Part shown: positions 30,508 to 39,318 of the stretch, piece after piece
Position numbering within the stretch: the first letter of the stretch is position 1
How the letters are laid out: every line of letters starts with the position of its first letter
Source of the DNA: Endomicrobium sp.
Lineage (GTDB): Bacteria > Elusimicrobiota > Endomicrobiia > Endomicrobiales > Endomicrobiaceae
Direction of reading: 5' to 3'
Length of the DNA: 58,941 nucleotides
NCBI GenBank assembly: GCA_031290155.1
Contig: JAITOB010000023.1
Span: forward strand, 1 to 58,941
Made by a program: the position numbers and the translations under genes
Notes under the pieces: model-generated
The model's database searches: none
What the model was told of the DNA's origin: nothing
The model's input: the letters and a program-made list of their open reading frames with translations, nothing else

Positions 30508-30537
30508 TTGCCGATATGGTAAATTCAGTTATATAAT
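30508..30537 (+). promoter_or_regulatory. Possible pgk promoter
   Basis: TTGCCG (30508-30513), an 18-base spacer and TATAAT (30532-30537). A transcript would begin near 30544, some 70 bases ahead of the pgk ATG. Confidence 0.5.
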
Positions 30538-30614
30538 ACTTAAACAAGAAACAGCTAAAATTATTGTACAAAATAGATAATGTGGCAAAGTATTACTCCT
30601 GGGTGAGGTATTAA

Positions 30615-31865
30615 ATGAAAAAGACACTTAAAGATATTGACGTAAAAAATAAAAAAGTTTTAATTCGCGTAGATTACAATGTTCCGCTTGATGCAAATCT
30701 TAGAATTACAAATGATAAGAGGATTCTTGCTACCTTACCTACTATAGAGTATCTTTTAGAAAGTAATGCAGCAATAATTCTTATATCTCATTTGGGAAGA
30801 CCTAAAGGAAAAGTTGTTAAGGAAATGAGTTTAAAACCTGTTTCAGAACGTTTAAGCAAATTGCTCGGTAAGACTGTTAAGTTTATTGGTGGCGATTGTA
30901 TAAGTTCCGAGTCAAAAAAAGCAGCTGCTGATTTAAATCCCGGAGAAATACTTTTATTGGAAAATCTCAGGTTTCATTCTGAAGAAGAAGGTAAAAATAC
31001 TTCAGGTGAAAAAGATAAAGCCGTGATGGATATATTTGCAAAACAGCTTGCTTCAATGGGTGAAGTTTTTGTTCAAGATGCTTTTGGCACGGTGCATAGA
31101 TCTCACGCTTCAACCGCAGGCATTGTAAAATATGTTAAAGATGTTGCAGCAGGTTTTCTTGTTGAAAAAGAATTAAAATTTTTAGGTGGAGCGCTTGAAA
31201 ATCCCGCTAGTCCTTTCGTGGCAATTCTTGGCGGAGCGAAGGTGTCAGATAAAATAAATGTTGTAGAAAATCTTTTAAATAAAGTTGATTCTATTATAGT
31301 TGGCGGAGCAATGGCGTATACTTTTTTAAAATCGCAGGGTGTAAGCGCAGGAACTTCTTTAGTTGAAGATGACAAACTTGATTTGGCAGCAGAGCTTCTT
31401 AAAAAAGCTAAAGAAAGAAAAGTTGATTTCTTGCTTCCTGTTGATCACATAATTACTGATAAAGTCGATTTTGCAAATAAGCGTGTGCCAGAAGGGGCGG
31501 TAGTAAAAACTACAGTTGATGAAGCAATACCGGAAGAATTTATGGGTGTCGACGTAGGTCCGAAAGCAGTAGAAAAATTTTCTGAAATTATTAAAAATGC
31601 AAGGACTATAGTTTGGAATGGACCGCTTGGCATATTTGAAATAAATGAGTTTTCTAAAGGTACAGTTAAAATTGCAGAACTTGTAGCCGAATCGACTGAT
31701 AATGGGGCAGTATCCGTGGTTGGCGGAGGAGATTCTGTCGCTGCTATTAAAAAAGCCGGCGTAGATAAAAGAATAAGTCATATTTCTACCGGCGGTGGTG
31801 CGTCTTTAGAATTCCTTGAAGGTAAGGAACTTCCTGGAATTACAGCTCTTCCTGACTTAAAATAA
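30615..31865 (+). CDS. pgk: Phosphoglycerate kinase
   Basis: This enzyme transfers phosphate from 1,3-bisphosphoglycerate to ADP. Its 416 residues carry the N-terminal substrate site (RVDYNVPLD, HLGRPKG), LLENLRFHSEEE, the hinge region DAFGTVHRSHAS, the nucleotide site ILGGAKVSDKI and WNGPLGIFE, and the glycine-rich VVGGGDSVAAI with ISTGGGASLEFLEG at the end. The ATG at 30615 is behind GGGTGAGG. With gapA and eno it keeps substrate-level ATP production working although PTS sugar import is dead; import of phosphorylated or free sugars by another route is therefore expected. Confidence 0.98.
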   Translation: MKKTLKDIDVKNKKVLIRVDYNVPLDANLRITNDKRILATLPTIEYLLESNAAIILISHLGRPKGKVVKEMSLKPVSERLSKLLGKTVKFIGGDCISSESKKAAADLNPGEILLLENLRFHSEEEGKNTSGEKDKAVMDIFAKQLASMGEVFVQDAFGTVHRSHASTAGIVKYVKDVAAGFLVEKELKFLGGALENPASPFVAILGGAKVSDKINVVENLLNKVDSIIVGGAMAYTFLKSQGVSAGTSLVEDDKLDLAAELLKKAKERKVDFLLPVDHIITDKVDFANKRVPEGAVVKTTVDEAIPEEFMGVDVGPKAVEKFSEIIKNARTIVWNGPLGIFEINEFSKGTVKIAELVAESTDNGAVSVVGGGDSVAAIKKAGVDKRISHISTGGGASLEFLEGKELPGITALPDLK

Positions 31866-31902
31866 TTTAGTTCGTCATTATTAAATAAATTTAATTTGAA
31901 AG

Positions 31903-31930
31903 TTGTTTTTGGAATTATGAGATGTATAAT
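31903..31930 (+). promoter_or_regulatory. Possible promoter of the superoxide reductase gene with flanking inverted repeat
   Basis: TTGTTT (31903-31908), a 16-base spacer, TATAAT (31925-31930). An 8-base inverted repeat, GAAAGTTG at 31898-31905 and CAACTTTC at 31945-31952, brackets it. This could be an operator for an oxidative-stress regulator, which is speculation. Confidence 0.45.
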
Positions 31931-31966
31931 TTATAGTTCTATTTCAACTTTCTATTGGGGGTTGGT

Positions 31967-32410
31967 ATGAAAGGAATAGTTTGTAAGGTATGCGGATATG
32001 TGTCTCTTGACGGTAATAAAGAGCGTTGTCCTGTTTGTCATTTAAAAGATGTGTTTGAAGAGAGAGAAGATGCATATAAAATGCCGGACTTTAAAGCTTC
32101 TTCCGGAGAAACAGAAAAAAAACATATACCCTCATTTACAGTAGTAGAAGAATGCAGTTTAGTACCGGGAAAAGGATGTGTAGATGTTCATGTTAAAATA
32201 GGGGAAATCATTCATCCCTCTTTGTCGGAGCATCATATAAATGAAATAACTTTTTATATTAATAATAAATTTGCAGAACAAATTATGCTTACATCAGATA
32301 TAAATCCTGCGGCAGTTATTCATTTAAAAGGCGGTACAAAAGCCAAAGTTCAAGTTATAGAAAATTGTAATTTGCACGGCAAATGGTTTAATGAAGTAGA
32401 AATAAAGTAA
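31967..32410 (+). CDS. Superoxide reductase (neelaredoxin/desulfoferrodoxin type)
   Basis: The start ATG 31967 follows GGGGGTTGG and gives 147 residues. The N-terminus is a rubredoxin-like knuckle (CKVCGY...CPVC), and the C-terminal two thirds form the superoxide reductase domain. Histidine ligands are visible in KHIPSF and in HPSLSEHHINEI, and the axial cysteine with the last histidine in CNLHGKWF. The enzyme reduces superoxide to peroxide without making oxygen, the usual strategy of anaerobes; rubrerythrin next door would deal with the peroxide. The N-terminal spacing CxxC-x13-CxxC is rubredoxin-like rather than the CxxC...CC of desulforedoxin. Confidence 0.88.
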   Translation: MKGIVCKVCGYVSLDGNKERCPVCHLKDVFEEREDAYKMPDFKASSGETEKKHIPSFTVVEECSLVPGKGCVDVHVKIGEIIHPSLSEHHINEITFYINNKFAEQIMLTSDINPAAVIHLKGGTKAKVQVIENCNLHGKWFNEVEIK

Positions 32411-32494
32411 AAACTATAAGATAATAAATAAGAAAAATTTTAAATTTTATAGTGGGTGTGTAATTACAGTTGTAATTTATGGAGGTATGCTATT

Positions 32495-33073
32495 ATGGAA
32501 AAATCAGTTAAGGGAACGAGAACAGAAAAAAATTTATTAAAAGCATTTGCAGGGGAATCTCAAGCAAGAATGAGATATACATATTTTGCTTCACAGGCAA
32601 AAAAAGAAGGTTTTGAACAAATTTCTTCAATTTTTACGGAAACTGCTGATAATGAAAAAGAACACGCAGAAAGATTTTTTAAATTTTTAAAAGGCGGAAC
32701 TCTTGAGATTACAGGAACTTTTCCTGCCGGAGTTATTTGCAGTACTGTTAAAAATTTAAAATGTGCCGCTTCAGGTGAAAATGAAGAATATTCCAAAATT
32801 TATCCAGAAGCAGCAAAAATCGCAGATGAAGAAGGTTTCTCTGAAATAACCGAATGTTTTAGAAAAATTTCTATAGTTGAAAAACATCATGAATCAAGAT
32901 ATTTGAAGCTTGTTAATAATCTTGAAAATGACAGAGTTTTCAAAAAAGATACGGTTATTAAATGGAAATGCCGCAACTGTGGTTATGTATATGAGAGTAA
33001 AGAAGCTTTAGAAAAATGTCCGGCTTGTTTACATTCAAAAACTTATATGGAAGAGTTAGCCGATAATTTTTAA
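32495..33073 (+). CDS. rbr: Rubrerythrin
   Basis: The ATG at 32495, behind TGGAGG, begins MEKSVKGTRTEKNLLKAFAG and gives 192 residues. The di-iron four-helix bundle shows the Glu and His ligands (ETADNEKEHAERF, IVEKHHESRYL), and the C-terminal rubredoxin domain has CRNCGY and CPAC. Rubrerythrin reduces hydrogen peroxide with electrons from rubredoxin or NADH systems. An inverted repeat (AATTACA/TGTAATT, 32462-32477) lies just before the ribosome site and loosely resembles a PerR-type box. It follows the superoxide reductase gene by 84 bases; joint expression is likely. A terminator follows. Confidence 0.95.
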   Translation: MEKSVKGTRTEKNLLKAFAGESQARMRYTYFASQAKKEGFEQISSIFTETADNEKEHAERFFKFLKGGTLEITGTFPAGVICSTVKNLKCAASGENEEYSKIYPEAAKIADEEGFSEITECFRKISIVEKHHESRYLKLVNNLENDRVFKKDTVIKWKCRNCGYVYESKEALEKCPACLHSKTYMEELADNF

Positions 33074-33092
33074 AAAAAATATTTTGTTTTTG

Positions 33093-33141
33093 AAACAACC
33101 GGACTTGTGTACTTAAATGTGTGAATTAAGTCCGGTTGTTT
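33093..33141 (+). terminator. Strong hairpin after rbr
   Basis: A 14-bp perfect stem (33093-33106 with 33128-33141, containing CAACCGGACTT) encloses a 21-base loop. It starts 20 bases after the rbr stop. The tail is T-rich but interrupted by G. Confidence 0.65.
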
Positions 33142-33155
33142 GTTTGGAGTATAGA

Positions 33156-33856
33156 ATGCAACTGTTGAAGAAATAAGAAAACGTTTTGATAATGATGTTG
33201 AACGGTTTTCAAATCTTGATTCCGGACAAATTTCAATAATTGATACGAAAATTTGTTTAGATATTATTACTGAAGCTGCAAGAGAATAGTTCCTAATGTT
33301 GTAAATGTATTGGATATTGGCTGCGGTGCAGGAAAATCATACCTTGATGATGCTTTCACAAAGTACCGCATCTGTCTTGTACATTGCTGGATTTAAGTAA
33401 AAAAATGTTAGGCGGAGCATTTAAAAAAATTTCAAAACAAAAAAAATGCTGGGATTAGAACAATACAAAGTGATATTAGAACATCTGACCTAAATGTAAA
33501 TCATTTTGATATTATTTTAGCCGGCGCAGTTTTACACCATTTAAGAGATGATAAAGAGCGGGAATACACATTTAATAAACTTTATAAACTTCTTAAACCC
33601 GGCGGTTGTTTAATGATTGCGGATTTAGTAGCTCAGGATAATATGCTGCTTACCGAGTACACATTGGAAAAATATGCGGAATATTTGGAAAAAGCTGGAG
33701 GCGAAAATATGCCTCAGAAATACTTGATTATATTGCAAAAGAAGACACTCCAAGATCAATGAATTGCCAATTAAGCCTTATGAAAAATGCTGGATTAAAA
33801 GTATTGAAATATTACATAAAAATATGTGTTTTGGGGCTTTTGGCGCAGTAAAATAA
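33156..33856 (+). pseudogene. SAM-dependent methyltransferase, frameshifted
   Basis: The ATG at 33156 is one base out of phase with the first coherent text (ATVEEIRKRFDNDVERFSNL). A stop follows DIITEAARE. The text resumes as VVNVLDIGCGAG (the SAM-binding motif I), CTLLDLSKKML in another frame, IRTSDLNVNHFDIILAGAVLHHL (motif IV region), LLKPGGCLMIADLV and MKNAGLKVLKYYIKI, with a stop at 33854-33856. At least four frame changes are needed. It is a class I methyltransferase of unknown substrate; nothing in the text points to DNA or rRNA. It sits directly before hldD but shows no link to LPS. Confidence 0.85.
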
Positions 33857-33935
33857 TGCCAAATTGACAGGCGGAAGTATCTTTTCATACAATATGTTGT
33901 TCCATAAACGTTTAAAAAAGTATAAGAGGATTTTT

Positions 33936-34898
33936 ATGATAATATTAACAGGAGGCGCAGGTTTTATAGGCAGTTGTTTTCTATGGAAATTAAATAATGA
34001 AGGTATAAAAGATATTTTGGTTGTTGATCATCTTGATGAGAGCGAAAAATGGAAAAATTTAATAGGGAAACAATATTACGATTATATACAAAAAAGTGAC
34101 TTTTTTAATGCTGTAGTAAATAGACAAGTCCCCAAACCTCAAGCTGTTGTGCATCTTGGCGCATGTGCTTCAACAACATCTAATGATGCAAACTATTATA
34201 TAAAAAATAATTATGAATATTCTAAAATTCTTGCTTTATGGGCATTTGAACTAGGAGTTCCTTTTATTTACGCTTCGTCTGCCGCTACATATGGAAACGG
34301 AGAATATGGTTATGATGATGATATATCCAAAATAAAAAGTTTAGCGCCTTTAAACATATATGGTTTTACAAAACATATGTTTGATTTATGGCTTTTAAAT
34401 AACAATTATCTTGACAAAGCTGTTGGTATAAAATTCTTTAATGTTTTTGGTCCGAATGAATACCATAAAGGCGATATGAGAAGCGTGATTTGCAAAAACT
34501 ATGACAATGTTTGTAGTAAAGGATTAATCAAATTATTTAAGTCGTATAATAAGAATTATAAAGACGGAGGTCAGCTTAGAGACTTTGTCTATGTAAAAGA
34601 TGTTGCCGAGGCAATGTATTTTTTATTTAAAAATCCGTCAAAAACTGGGATATTTAATATTGGAACAGGGAAAGCTCGAACATGGAATGATATAGCAAAA
34701 TCTATGTTTGCGGCTATAGGCAAACATGAAGATATAAAGTATATGGAAACGCCTGATTATTTAAAATCAAAATACCAGTATTTTACACAAGCAAAAATTG
34801 ATAATCTAAAGAATGCAGGATTTAATAAATCTTTTATGGAACTTGAAGATTCAGTTAAAGATTATTGTTCTTATTTAAAAAATAAATCTTATTTATGA
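33936..34898 (+). CDS. hldD: ADP-L-glycero-D-manno-heptose-6-epimerase
   Basis: The last step of ADP-heptose synthesis for the LPS inner core. The ATG at 33936 follows AAGAGGA and gives 320 residues; an in-frame extension upstream overlaps the dead methyltransferase and is not used. The NADP-binding motif TGGAGFIGS is at the extreme N-terminus, and the SDR catalytic Tyr-x3-Lys is in YGFTKHMFD. GQLRDFVYVKDVAEAMYFL and GIFNIGTGKARTWND are typical of RfaD/HldD. It heads a run of LPS genes, and hldA follows after 21 bases. Confidence 0.94.
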   Translation: MIILTGGAGFIGSCFLWKLNNEGIKDILVVDHLDESEKWKNLIGKQYYDYIQKSDFFNAVVNRQVPKPQAVVHLGACASTTSNDANYYIKNNYEYSKILALWAFELGVPFIYASSAATYGNGEYGYDDDISKIKSLAPLNIYGFTKHMFDLWLLNNNYLDKAVGIKFFNVFGPNEYHKGDMRSVICKNYDNVCSKGLIKLFKSYNKNYKDGGQLRDFVYVKDVAEAMYFLFKNPSKTGIFNIGTGKARTWNDIAKSMFAAIGKHEDIKYMETPDYLKSKYQYFTQAKIDNLKNAGFNKSFMELEDSVKDYCSYLKNKSYL

Positions 34899-34919
34899 AA
34901 TTGTGATTATAGGATTAAT

Positions 34920-35903
34920 ATGCAACTGTTAAAACTTATCCATTTATTTAAAAAGCAAACTGTTTTGGTTATCGGCGATGCTATGGTGGATCAATTTGTA
35001 TGGGGAAAAGTAAAAAGAATATCGCCTGAAGCGCCTGTTCCTGTAATAGAAATTACAAAGGAAACGGCAGCTCTTGGCGGAGCAGCAAACGTTGCAAATA
35101 ATATAACAGATTTAGGCGGTAAAACATTTATTATAAGCGTAATAGGCAAGGATACTGCCGGCAACTCTGTAATTAAAATGTTTTCAGAAAAAAAAATAAA
35201 TTCGGATTATTTGATTTGTGATTCTAACAGACCTACAATTGTAAAAACTAGAATTATAGCCATAAGTCAGCAGGTTGTAAGAGTAGATAAAGAAATAAAA
35301 GGATTTTTTGAGCATAGCATTGAATCTAGAATTATAGAAAATATAGAAAAACTTGCTCCTCTAGTAAATGCTGTAATAATTTCCGATTACGGTAAAGGAG
35401 TTATAACTCCTAAAGTTTTGAAAAAAATAATATATCAGGCAAAAAAATATCATATACCTGTTACAGTAGATCCTAAAATAGAACATTTTAAAAAATATAA
35501 GAAAGTTACATTAATGACGCCAAATGAAACAGAAGCACTTGAAGGAATGAATGTAAAAAGTATAAAAATAGATGAGGATATAGCCGCGCTTGGCAGAAAA
35601 ATACTTAAAACTTTAAATTCAGATTCAGTCCTTATTACGCGCGGTGAAAAAGGAATGACACTTATTCAGTCTAACAATAGAATTGTAAATATACCCACAA
35701 GAGCAAAAGAAGTTTATGACGTTACAGGCGCGGGAGATACTGTTATTTCGGCAATAACCCTGGCGTTAGCTGCAAAAGCAGATTTCGTAAGCGCGGCGGA
35801 AATCGCCAATTTTGCTGCAGGTATAGTTGTTGGCAAACTTGGAACTACTACGACAAATTTACAAGAACTTGAAAAAACAATAAAAGATTTCTATAAAAAA
35901 TGA
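34920..35903 (+). CDS. hldA: D-glycero-beta-D-manno-heptose-7-phosphate kinase (kinase domain only)
   Basis: The 327-residue protein is a PfkB-type sugar kinase: VIGDAMVDQFVWGKVKRISPEA at the N-terminus, ALGGAANVANNI for the substrate lid, and VYDVTGAGDTV with the catalytic aspartate near the end. In enterobacteria this domain is fused to an adenylyltransferase (HldE); here the gene stops after the kinase, so HldC must be encoded separately. Its stop overlaps the kdsB start (ATGA), indicating translational coupling. Confidence 0.93.
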   Translation: MQLLKLIHLFKKQTVLVIGDAMVDQFVWGKVKRISPEAPVPVIEITKETAALGGAANVANNITDLGGKTFIISVIGKDTAGNSVIKMFSEKKINSDYLICDSNRPTIVKTRIIAISQQVVRVDKEIKGFFEHSIESRIIENIEKLAPLVNAVIISDYGKGVITPKVLKKIIYQAKKYHIPVTVDPKIEHFKKYKKVTLMTPNETEALEGMNVKSIKIDEDIAALGRKILKTLNSDSVLITRGEKGMTLIQSNNRIVNIPTRAKEVYDVTGAGDTVISAITLALAAKADFVSAAEIANFAAGIVVGKLGTTTTNLQELEKTIKDFYKK

Positions 35904-36622
35904 AAACAGCTGTAATTATACCATCAAGATACGGTTCAAGCAGATTTCAAGGCAAGCCTTTAGCATTAATAAAAGAAAAACCTCTCATCCAGCATACTTT
36001 GGAAAGGGTTAAAAAATGTAAAGAAATTGATTTTACAGCAGTTGCAACCGATAACAAACTCATTTATGATTTTGTAAAAAAATTGGATTTTAAAGTTTTT
36101 ATGACGCCTGAAAACTGTAAAAGCGGTACGGACAGAATTGCTTTTACAGCATCAAAATTTTTAAAAGACTGTGATATACTTATTAACGTACAGTGCGATG
36201 AACCTTTAATAGACCCAAAGCTTATAGACACACTGGCAGTTTTGTTGAAAAAAAACAAATATCTTAAATGTGCGACTGCGGCTTTTCCTATAACTGAAAA
36301 AGATGTTATAAAAAATCCTAATGTTGTTAAAGTTGTTTTTGATAAATACGGGTATGCATTGTATTTTTCTAGATATGCAATACCTTATAATAGAGACAAT
36401 ATAAAAACTAAATACTATAAACATATGGGCATATACGGGTACAAAAGAAAGTTTTTACTAGAATTTTCTAAAAGCAAAGTGTCGTTTTTAGAAAAAACTG
36501 AGAATCTTGAGCAGTTAAGAGTTTTAGAAAATGGTAAAAAAATTAAGGTTGTTGTTTCAAAGCAGGATTCTATTGGAGTCGACACTTTGGAAGATATAGC
36601 AAAAGTTGAGAAATATTTGTAG
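35900..36622 (+). CDS. kdsB: 3-deoxy-manno-octulosonate cytidylyltransferase
   Basis: KdsB activates Kdo with CTP to CMP-Kdo, which is then added to lipid A precursor. The 240 residues show the nucleotidyltransferase N-terminus (IIPSRYGSSRFQGKPLA), VATDN, CKSGTDRIA, INVQCDEPLIDP and the C-terminal ENLEQLRVLENG block that is nearly constant in KdsB. It starts inside the hldA stop codon. No defects are seen. Confidence 0.96.
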   Translation: MKTAVIIPSRYGSSRFQGKPLALIKEKPLIQHTLERVKKCKEIDFTAVATDNKLIYDFVKKLDFKVFMTPENCKSGTDRIAFTASKFLKDCDILINVQCDEPLIDPKLIDTLAVLLKKNKYLKCATAAFPITEKDVIKNPNVVKVVFDKYGYALYFSRYAIPYNRDNIKTKYYKHMGIYGYKRKFLLEFSKSKVSFLEKTENLEQLRVLENGKKIKVVVSKQDSIGVDTLEDIAKVEKYL

Positions 36623-36726
36623 ATGTTAAGTTGTTTTTACTTTTGGATCAATTTAAATAATCTTGCAGCGGTAACTATAAAATAAACAATAGAGGTTTTA
36701 TAATAAAGATTTTAAGGGAATACAAA

Positions 36727-37551
36727 ATGGAAAATAAACAGATAAAAATTAACAAAAATATTATTCTTGCTAATGATAAGCCTTTTGTTGTCATAGCAGG
36801 TCCATGCGTAATAGAAAGTGAAAAACAGGCTTTGACTTTAGCTGAAAACTTAAAAAAACTAACTTCTAAATTAAAAATACCTTTTATTTTTAAAGCTTCT
36901 TACGATAAAGCAAATCGTTCGTCAAGTTTTTCTTACAGAGGACCGGGTATTGAAGAAGGACTAAAAATTCTTGCCAAAGTAAAAAAAGAATTGGATTTAA
37001 GCGTTATTACAGATATTCATAACGAAACTCAAGCCACAAAAGCCGCTCAAGTTATAGATTTTCTGCAGGTTCCTGCATTTTTATCCAGACAAACAGATTT
37101 AATTAAAGCTTGTGCTATTACAGGCAAACCCGTCAATATAAAAAAAGGGCAGTTTTTAGCTCCCGAGGATATGTTTAACGTTATTAAAAAAGCTGAGAGT
37201 TTTGGCAGTAAGAATTTGTCTGTTACTGAAAGAGGAGTTTCTTTTGGGTATCATAATCTTATTGTGGATTTCAGGGGTTTAGAAATAATGAAACAGATGG
37301 GATATCCGGTAATTTTTGATGCCACGCATAGCGTTCAGCTTCCAGGCGGTTGCGGAACGTTCAGCGGCGGCAACAGAGAATTTGTTCTGCCTCTTTCAAA
37401 GGCGGCTGCAGCAGTAGGAATTGCGGCATTATTTCTTGAAGTTCATGAGAATCCGGATAAAGCTCTTTCAGATGGAGCAAACAGTATTGACTTAAAATGT
37501 TTTGAACAGTTGCTTAAATATATAAAGGTTATAGACGAGGCGGTAAAATGA
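36727..37551 (+). CDS. kdsA: 3-deoxy-8-phosphooctulonate synthase (KDO8P synthase)
   Basis: KdsA condenses phosphoenolpyruvate with arabinose-5-phosphate. It has 274 residues with IAGPCVIESE, IFKASYDKANRSS, TDIHNETQA, FLSRQTDL, NIKKGQFLAPEDM, ERGVSFGYHNL, FDATHSVQLPGG and LEVHENPDKALSDGANSI, all family-typical. A gap of about 100 bases separates it from kdsB, so it may have its own promoter, though none stands out. Its stop overlaps the start of the next small gene. Confidence 0.97.
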   Translation: MENKQIKINKNIILANDKPFVVIAGPCVIESEKQALTLAENLKKLTSKLKIPFIFKASYDKANRSSSFSYRGPGIEEGLKILAKVKKELDLSVITDIHNETQATKAAQVIDFLQVPAFLSRQTDLIKACAITGKPVNIKKGQFLAPEDMFNVIKKAESFGSKNLSVTERGVSFGYHNLIVDFRGLEIMKQMGYPVIFDATHSVQLPGGCGTFSGGNREFVLPLSKAAAAVGIAALFLEVHENPDKALSDGANSIDLKCFEQLLKYIKVIDEAVK

Positions 37552-37823
37552 AAGATTTAAAACAAGATTATGTTAAGAAAGTTAAACCACAATCCGAAAA
37601 AGTAAAAAGAACAAGTATATTGGAATCTAAAGATGATGAAAATAATATTTTATGGAAACCTACGTATAAGTGGTATGCGAAAACTGCCGGGATAGTGCTT
37701 GGAGTATTGGTTGTTGTGTTTTTTGTATTAAATATTGTTTTAAAGCCGTATATGAGATATATTAATCCTGATATTACTCCGTGGCTTAACAAAAACAATA
37801 AAAGTATGGCGGTACAACAGTGA
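37548..37823 (+). CDS. Small single-span membrane protein in the LPS operon
   Basis: This 91-residue protein has a hydrophilic, basic N-terminus (about 45 residues, KKVKPQSEKVKR) and one clear membrane helix (about 50-67, TAGIVLGVLVVVFFVLNIVL). A short tail follows with a YMRYINPDITPWLNK segment. It overlaps kdsA at its start and kdsC at its end by four bases each, a strong sign that it is a real gene expressed with them. I do not recognise a family. It could assist LPS or Lpt assembly at the inner membrane, but only the location suggests this. Confidence 0.75.
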   Translation: MKDLKQDYVKKVKPQSEKVKRTSILESKDDENNILWKPTYKWYAKTAGIVLGVLVVVFFVLNIVLKPYMRYINPDITPWLNKNNKSMAVQQ

Positions 37824-38356
37824 AAAATAAACAAAATTTAATAAAGAAAGCGAAAAATATTAAACTTTTAGCTTGCGATGTTGACGGTGTTTTAACACGA
37901 GGCGAAATGATAGTATTAAATAGCGGTGAAGAGATAAAAATATGGAACATCAAGGACGGAATGGGATATCATGAACTTTCAAATATATTTCCCAAAATTA
38001 AAACTGCGTGGATAACGGGAAGACAATCTGTTCAGGTTGAAAAGCGCGCAAAAGATATGAATATTGATTATATTATCCAAAAATGCATGAATAAGAAGCC
38101 GGCTTTGGAAACAATATTAGAAGAAAATAATTTTCAGCCGTCTGAAGCAGCCTATATTGGCGATGATATAGTAGATATACCTGTATTAAAAATAGCAGGT
38201 TTTTCGGTGTGTCCGCTGAATGCTTGTGAAGATGTAAAAAAATATGTCAAATATGTTTCAGTTTTTAACGGTGGCGAGGGTGTTGTAAGAGAGGTTATAG
38301 AACTTATTATGAAAGCAAAAGGCGAGTGGGAGAAATCTTTGGAAAAATATAAATGA
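37820..38356 (+). CDS. kdsC: 3-deoxy-D-manno-octulosonate 8-phosphate phosphatase
   Basis: A 178-residue HAD-type phosphatase that removes the phosphate from Kdo-8-P. The catalytic motif LACDVDGVLTRG has the aspartates at residues 20 and 22. ITGRQSVQVEKRAKDMNI, CMNKKPALE and YIGDDIVDIPVLKIAGFSVC follow, all diagnostic of KdsC. The start is a GTG lying inside the preceding gene's stop; the stop overlaps the lpxL remnant's ATG. This links Kdo synthesis to the lpt genes, as in the enterobacterial yrb cluster. Confidence 0.95.
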   Translation: MKNKQNLIKKAKNIKLLACDVDGVLTRGEMIVLNSGEEIKIWNIKDGMGYHELSNIFPKIKTAWITGRQSVQVEKRAKDMNIDYIIQKCMNKKPALETILEENNFQPSEAAYIGDDIVDIPVLKIAGFSVCPLNACEDVKKYVKYVSVFNGGEGVVREVIELIMKAKGEWEKSLEKYK

Positions 38357-39234
38357 GTGCGGGTTTTACAAAAATACGCAGAAAAATTTATTATTACTGC
38401 GCTTTTATTTTTTCAAAAATCGTTTTAGTCTTACCTTACAAGTTTTCAGTCGGAACGCTTAGTGCATTTTTTGGCAGAATCGCATATTATGTAACGCGAG
38501 ACGTCGCAGATATTGCAGTAAAAAATTTAAAAAAATGTTTTCCTGAAAAATCCGAGAAAGAAATAATAAAAATTACGAGAGAAATATTCTGCAACGAAAC
38601 GAAGAGTTTTTTGAACTTGCAAACTTTCCGCGAATGAATTCAGCTTTTATCAAAAATATTTCCAGCAGAGAAAAAGTTATCTTATTCAAGAAAGCATAAA
38701 TTTTGTAAGCGCTCATACAGAAACTGAGAAATAACAGTCGCGGCAGTTGTGGATTTTGGCGTTCCAGTAAATATTGTGGCGAAAAGATATATATTGATGA
38801 ATTTAACAATATGCTTATCGGATACAGAACGAGCAAGAACGTAAATGTTATTCTAAGAGATTTGCCAGACACGGAAAAAAACTCCTGAAGGCTTTAAAAG
38901 GGAAATTATTGCAATGCTTGTAGATCGGGATACAAAAGTGCCTGGAGTATTTATTGATTTTTTCGGAGAAAAAGCATGGACGCCTTCAGGACTTGCAGTT
39001 TTGGCTTTAAAATCTCTGGAGCAGATGTCCTTGGTGGGACTTGATCAGAGAATAGACAAATATAAACATAAAACAGTTGTAAAAGGACCAATAAGTATAA
39101 AAATCCGGAGATTTTGGCAAGGATGTTTAAAATCTTACGCAGAAGGCTTCGCTTGTGTGGGAAGAACATTAGACAATATCTGCAGCAAGTGGGTGTGGTT
39201 TCACGAGAGATGTAAAACAAGACCAAAAATGTGA
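38353..39234 (+). pseudogene. lpxL: Lipid A late acyltransferase (LpxL/HtrB family), frameshifted
   Basis: The first 94 codons are open and look like LpxL: an N-terminal hydrophobic region, then FFGRIAYYVTRDVADIAVKN and NLKKCFPEKSEKEI. After that the frame breaks, with FELANFPRMNSAFIKNI, YIDEFNNMLIGYRTSKNVNV and finally MLVDRDTKVPGVFIDFFGEK in changing frames. The last block matches the DQDxxxxGVFVDFFG core of the family. These enzymes add the secondary acyl chains to Kdo2-lipid IVA. The gene's ATG overlaps the kdsC stop, so it was once part of the operon. Lipid A may be underacylated unless another copy exists. Confidence 0.87.
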
Positions 39235-39318
39235 AATAGAAAGTTAAAAATATTTTTTGCCATTGTTATTTATTATCTGTAAAACTAATCTTGCTTTTTA
39301 GTATAAAAGAGTAAAAAT

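Noticed and set aside
31359-31781. A 140-codon minus-strand frame inside pgk
   Set aside because: It mirrors a highly conserved glycolytic gene, is rich in Phe, Tyr, Cys and Ser as antisense frames are, and has no ribosome site.
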